This document shows, one piece after another, positions 4,494 through 7,897 of a stretch of DNA of 7,897 bases. The DNA comes from RGIG9079 sp964567845 (GTDB taxonomy: Bacteria; Bacteroidota; Bacteroidia; Bacteroidales; Marinifilaceae). Location of the stretch: the NCBI GenBank assembly GCA_964567845.1, contig CAZMOG010000081.1, positions 1-7,897 on the forward strand. Reading direction: 5' to 3'. The translations under genes and the position numbers were made by a program. The number at the start of each line of letters is the position of its first letter. Within the stretch, counting starts at the first letter, position 1. The notes under the pieces are model-generated. The model saw only the letters and a list, made by a program, of their open reading frames with translations, was not told where the DNA came from and did no database searches.

Positions 4494-6908
4494 ATGAGGC
4501 ATTACGATTTTATCATTGTAGGTAGTGGATTGGCAGGACTTTATGCCGCCTATCAGGCAGCAAAACATGGTCATGTTGCATTACTTACAAAAACGGTGCT
4601 AACCGAAAGCAACTCCTATTTTGCCCAAGGTGGAATAGCAGCAGTTACCGACGAACAAGATGCACCATCGTACCATTTCAATGATACAATTATTGCCGGG
4701 CGAGGTTTATGCGATTACCCGGCAGTGAATATTTTGGTAAACGAGGGACCTGCAAGAATCAAAGAGTTGATTGACGAGGGCATGCGTTTTGATATGCAGA
4801 ACGGCAGTTTGGCTCTTGGTTTAGAGGGTGGACACCATCACCACAGAATACTGCATGCGGGGGGCGATGCTACCGGCAGAATGGTATCATTGTTTATGAT
4901 TGAAAAGGTTAAGAACAATGCAAACATTGAAATATTCGAAAACCACTCAATCATTGGACTACTGACCGACAATAACCACTGTTACGGAGTGCGAGGCTGG
5001 GATGAAAAGAGATGCAAGGAAGAGCTTTTCTTTGCTACCAACACATTCCTGACAATGGGAGGAACATCGGCGCTATACAAACGCACCACAAATCCTCGAA
5101 CCACCATTGGCGACGGCATAGCCATTGCCTACAATGCCGGATGTGAGATTTGCGACATGGAGTTCATTCAATTCCACCCATCGGCAATATACACAAAAGG
5201 CGAAGAGGCATTTTTAGTGAGCGAGGCTGTTCGTGGCGAGGGAGCGCACCTTCTTAACCACAAATGTGAACGATTCATGGTTCCGATTCACGAGTTGGCA
5301 GAACTTGCTCCGCGCGACATTGTAGCACAATCAATATTCCGCGAAATGCAAAAGAGTGGCGAAGAGCACGTATGGCTATCGCTTAAGCATCTGCCCTCGA
5401 CACTTGTAATGCACCGCTTCCCCACCATCTATGCCAAATGCAAAGAGTTAGGAATAGAGATGTGCGACAAAATACCGGTTGCTCCGGCTGCACACTACAC
5501 AGTGGGAGGTGTACGCACGGATAATAATGGACGCACAAATATTGAAAACCTGTTTATATGCGGAGAATTGGCATCGACGGGAATCATGGGAGCAAACAGA
5601 TTGGCATCGAACTCGTTGATTGAGTGTCTTGTATTCGGAAAACGTGCAGTAAAGGCGGCCATGCAAAACAAAGCACCGCTAACCATACCGGAATTTGCAC
5701 CAGAATACACAATCAACCCGGAACACAGCAAGGATTACGAGATTCTTAAAGGAACAGTTTCCAAACTAATGACCGAAGTTGCAGGAATCATCAGAAACGA
5801 AGGAGGATTAACTGCCGGCTTGGAGGTACTTCAAATGCTAAAAAATCACTTTAGCGACGAAAAGGAGTACTACAATCAGATCTCATTGAACCTCATTTGT
5901 GTTGCCGAGCTAATTATGAAGGGGGCATTGAATCGCAGAGAGAGTCGCGGAGGTCACTATCGTGAGGATTACCCTGAAAGTGATGACCGTTATTTATGCC
6001 ACACCATTCAACAAAAGGGGTGCGAGCTGAAAGAAATTGCAATAGATACAACAGAAGAAGATAAAAAGAGTATGTTTGAGAATCAACTTATCGAGAAGCT
6101 AATTGATTTGGCAATTGAAGAGGATATCGCAACCGGCGATGTTACAACCGAATCAATCATACCCGCACAGCGCAAAGCTGCAGCAGAGTTAAAAATGAAA
6201 GCCGACGGAGTCATATCGGGATTGGACGTGGCAAAACGAGTATATCAAAGATTTGAGAGCGATATTACCTGGATTCCATACGTTAAGGATGGTGACCACG
6301 TAAAGAAGGGCGACATTATCCTTCGCATTGAGGCAAGCTACAGAACACTGCTTTTGGGAGAGCGTCTCTCTTTGAACATTCTTCAAAGAATGAGCGGAAT
6401 TGCAACAGAGACATGGAAATATGTTAAGGAGCTTGAGGGATACAACACACAACTTCTTGACACACGCAAAACTGCCCCGGGTTTAAGAGTATTGGATAAA
6501 CTGGCTGTTAAGCAAGGCGGTGGAACAAACCACAGAATGGGATTGTTCGACATGTCAATGATTAAGGACAACCATATCAAGGCGGCCGGCGGAATTACTG
6601 CTGCAGTAAAGGCTGTACGTTCAACCATTCCTGCAAGCATTAAAATTGAGGTTGAAACAACCAACCTCGACGAGGTTCGCGAGGCATTGGCAGCCAAGGC
6701 CGACATCATTATGCTCGACAACATGAGCAACGAAGATATGACACAGGCGGTTAAAATCATTAACGGAGCGGCAAAGACCGAAGCTTCGGGAAATATGAGT
6801 ATTCCTCGTTTGAAAGAGGTGGCAGCCTGCGGTGTTGACTTCATAAGCGTTGGAGCACTTACCCACTCGGTAACAGCACTTGACATTAGTATGAATTTTA
6901 TAGATTAA
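4494..6908 (+). CDS. nadB-nadC: Fused L-aspartate oxidase (NadB) - quinolinate phosphoribosyltransferase (NadC), 804 aa
   Basis: One uninterrupted frame encodes two NAD biosynthesis enzymes. Residues 1 to about 520 are NadB, a flavoprotein oxidising L-aspartate to iminoaspartate. They carry the FAD motif GSGLAG (10-15), SYFAQGGIAA (41-50), EGGHHHHRILHAGGDATG (111-128), QFHPSA (226-231), APRDIVAQ (272-279), AAHYTVGGVRTD (332-343) and GIMGANRLASNSLIE (363-377). By family knowledge E111, H228, R274 and H334 match the active-site residues of E. coli NadB. After a short acidic linker (TTEEDKKS, 519-526) comes complete NadC (527-804, 278 aa), which turns quinolinate plus PRPP into nicotinate mononucleotide and CO2. 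It has GERLSLNILQRMSGIAT (622-638), DTRKTAPGLR (656-665), KQGGGTNHRMGL (673-684), IEVET (718-722), IMLDN (739-743) and ISVGALTHS (784-792). Both halves have normal length and keep their key motifs. The intermediate enzyme NadA is not in the window. Met527 (ATG at 6072) sits exactly at the usual NadC start and could permit a separate NadC product. Confidence 0.95.
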   Translation: MRHYDFIIVGSGLAGLYAAYQAAKHGHVALLTKTVLTESNSYFAQGGIAAVTDEQDAPSYHFNDTIIAGRGLCDYPAVNILVNEGPARIKELIDEGMRFDMQNGSLALGLEGGHHHHRILHAGGDATGRMVSLFMIEKVKNNANIEIFENHSIIGLLTDNNHCYGVRGWDEKRCKEELFFATNTFLTMGGTSALYKRTTNPRTTIGDGIAIAYNAGCEICDMEFIQFHPSAIYTKGEEAFLVSEAVRGEGAHLLNHKCERFMVPIHELAELAPRDIVAQSIFREMQKSGEEHVWLSLKHLPSTLVMHRFPTIYAKCKELGIEMCDKIPVAPAAHYTVGGVRTDNNGRTNIENLFICGELASTGIMGANRLASNSLIECLVFGKRAVKAAMQNKAPLTIPEFAPEYTINPEHSKDYEILKGTVSKLMTEVAGIIRNEGGLTAGLEVLQMLKNHFSDEKEYYNQISLNLICVAELIMKGALNRRESRGGHYREDYPESDDRYLCHTIQQKGCELKEIAIDTTEEDKKSMFENQLIEKLIDLAIEEDIATGDVTTESIIPAQRKAAAELKMKADGVISGLDVAKRVYQRFESDITWIPYVKDGDHVKKGDIILRIEASYRTLLLGERLSLNILQRMSGIATETWKYVKELEGYNTQLLDTRKTAPGLRVLDKLAVKQGGGTNHRMGLFDMSMIKDNHIKAAGGITAAVKAVRSTIPASIKIEVETTNLDEVREALAAKADIIMLDNMSNEDMTQAVKIINGAAKTEASGNMSIPRLKEVAACGVDFISVGALTHSVTALDISMNFID

Positions 6909-6923
6909 GAATTAAATATAGAG

Positions 6924-7835
6924 ATGAAAGTATCATTAGGCTGGTTAAAACAGTATATTGACATAGATTTAAATGTTGAAGAGGTTTGCCAAATCCTTAC
7001 CCAGATAGGCTTGGAGGTTGGCGGTTATGAGAAGTTCGAATCAATTAAAGGAGGTTTGAAAGGTTTGGTCATCGGTAAAGTATTGACTTGCGTTGATCAT
7101 CCGAACTCAGACCACCTACACATAACAACTGTAGATTTAGGCGATGGAACACCTACCCAGATTGTCTGCGGAGCTCCAAACGTAGCTGCAGGACAAACCG
7201 TAGTGGTAGCCACCGTTGGTACTACCCTATACGATGGCGACGAGAGCTTCGAAATTAAAAAATCGAAGATTCGCGGAGTTGAATCATTTGGAATGATTTG
7301 TGCCGAGGACGAAATTGGAGTTGGCTCAAGCCACGATGGAATTATTGTACTTCCAAACGATATTCAGATTGGAATACCTGCATCGGAGTACTACAATGTA
7401 ACATCGGATTATACAATCGAAATTGACATTACTCCAAACCGTATCGATGGCGCATCGGTAGTTGGAGTTGCACGCGATTTGGCTGCATATTTGAAACAGA
7501 GCCGCGACATTGACTACAAACTTCCATCGGTCGATGATTTCAAAGTAGATAACAACACTTCAAAAACAACCATTACCGTAGAGCGTCCCGAGGCTTGTCG
7601 CCGTTATTGCGGAATCAGCATTGAGGGAATCACAGTAAAGGAGTCTCCGGAGTGGTTGCAGACCCGCTTGAAATCAATAGGAGTACGCCCTATCAACAAC
7701 ATTGTCGATGTTACAAACTTTATTCTGTTTGAATTGGGACAACCTCTACACTCATTCGATAAAGATGAGATTATCGGAGACAAGGTGATTGTTAAGAGTT
7801 TCCCTGCAGGGACTCCATTCGTAAATCTCGATTGA
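6924..7835 (+). CDS. pheT: Phenylalanyl-tRNA synthetase beta subunit, N-terminal part (partial; premature stop probably an artefact)
   Basis: The beta chain of the (alpha-beta)2 synthetase that charges tRNA-Phe and edits mischarged tyrosine. The 303 residues seen begin MKVSLGWLKQYIDIDL. They contain the EMAP/Trbp111-like tRNA-binding domain at about 40-150 (VIGKVLTCVDHPNSDHLHI, VCGAPNVAAGQTVVVA, KIRGVESFGMICAEDEIG), then DYTIEIDITPNRIDGASVVGVARDLAA (166-192) and the start of the B3/4 editing domain (RYCGISIEGI, RLKSIGVRPINNIVDVTNF, GQPLHSFD). The full protein is about 800 aa, so over 60% lies beyond this point. A TGA at 7833-7835 ends the frame after FVNLD, where the family continues with Gly. 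The sequence beyond still encodes conserved pheT residues (see 7836-7897). The gene starts 15 bp after the nadB-nadC stop and is likely in the same operon. Confidence 0.92.
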   Translation: MKVSLGWLKQYIDIDLNVEEVCQILTQIGLEVGGYEKFESIKGGLKGLVIGKVLTCVDHPNSDHLHITTVDLGDGTPTQIVCGAPNVAAGQTVVVATVGTTLYDGDESFEIKKSKIRGVESFGMICAEDEIGVGSSHDGIIVLPNDIQIGIPASEYYNVTSDYTIEIDITPNRIDGASVVGVARDLAAYLKQSRDIDYKLPSVDDFKVDNNTSKTTITVERPEACRRYCGISIEGITVKESPEWLQTRLKSIGVRPINNIVDVTNFILFELGQPLHSFDKDEIIGDKVIVKSFPAGTPFVNLD

Positions 7836-7897
7836 GTGTAAAGAAAACTTAACCCAGAAGATCTTATGATTTGTAAAGCCTAAGAAACAATGTTGAT
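7836..7897 (+). other. pheT: Continuation of pheT in the same frame with in-frame stops (likely sequence errors at contig end)
   Basis: In the frame of the preceding gene this reads V-stop-RKLNPEDLMICKA-stop-ETML. With the preceding Asp-stop it parallels the conserved PheT segment LDGVERKL...EDLMICNAEE. The stops fall at 7833-7835, 7839-7841 and 7881-7883. No frameshift is needed: the frame holds to the last base. I interpret it as pheT carrying base errors near a contig end, not a gene boundary. Confidence 0.75.

Noticed and set aside
6383..6886. A 167-aa minus-strand open frame
   Set aside because: It is antisense to the NadC domain and shows no family motif.
7833..7883. Recoding of stop codons (alternative genetic code) in pheT
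   Set aside because: Both TGA and TAA would need reassignment, while the other genes in the window use TAA and TGA as normal stops and contain no in-frame stops.
1..7897. CRISPR array, tRNA or rRNA gene, insertion sequence, phage or defence genes
   Set aside because: I saw no regularly spaced repeats, cloverleaf-like segments, transposase motifs or terminal inverted repeats. Apart from the 143-bp divergent region and short spacers, all sequence is accounted for by genes or the assembly gap.

Overview
The window looks like a draft-genome or metagenome scaffold from a Bacteroidota (probably Bacteroidales) bacterium. Four things support this. The Mrp, TsaE, AroC and PheT proteins have Bacteroidales-type sequences as I remember those families. 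The upstream regions lack Shine-Dalgarno sequences. Good matches to the Bacteroidota promoter (TTTG, about 20 nt, TAnnTTTG) lie at sensible distances from starts. A run of 10 N marks a scaffold join. The genus cannot be fixed from the sequence alone.

Layout. Positions 1-4350 are all on the minus strand. In transcription order they are slyD (FKBP prolyl isomerase with a Cys/His metal tail), aroC (chorismate synthase, broken by the gap), a 93-aa helical conserved-type hypothetical with its own promoter, a YgjP/DUF45 zinc-hydrolase-like gene, mrp (P-loop Fe-S carrier ATPase) and tsaE (tRNA t6A ATPase, running off the left edge). Spacings are tight: slyD-aroC 12 bp, ygjP-mrp overlap by one base (TAATG), mrp-tsaE 7 bp. 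A 143-bp divergent promoter region (4351-4493) separates this block from a plus-strand pair. That pair is an 804-aa gene fusing L-aspartate oxidase (NadB) to quinolinate phosphoribosyltransferase (NadC), followed 15 bp later by pheT (phenylalanyl-tRNA synthetase beta, N-terminal part), which reaches the right edge.

How the genes work together. This is mostly core metabolism and translation: aromatic amino acid precursor synthesis (AroC), de novo NAD synthesis (NadB-NadC), tRNA modification and charging (TsaE, PheT), Fe-S delivery (Mrp) and protein folding or metal handling (SlyD). NadA, the Fe-S enzyme between NadB and NadC, is not in the window. No mobile element, CRISPR array, tRNA or rRNA was seen.

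The most interesting biology is the NadB-NadC fusion, which joins the first and third steps of quinolinate-to-NAD synthesis while skipping the middle enzyme. The most important quality warnings are two. First, a 55-bp piece that reads as the start of a Firmicutes-type ribosomal protein L9 gene is spliced into aroC beside the N gap. Second, the last ~65 bases of pheT contain several premature stops although the conserved protein sequence continues through them. Both look like assembly or sequencing artefacts rather than biology. I did not find a convincing undescribed multi-gene system.
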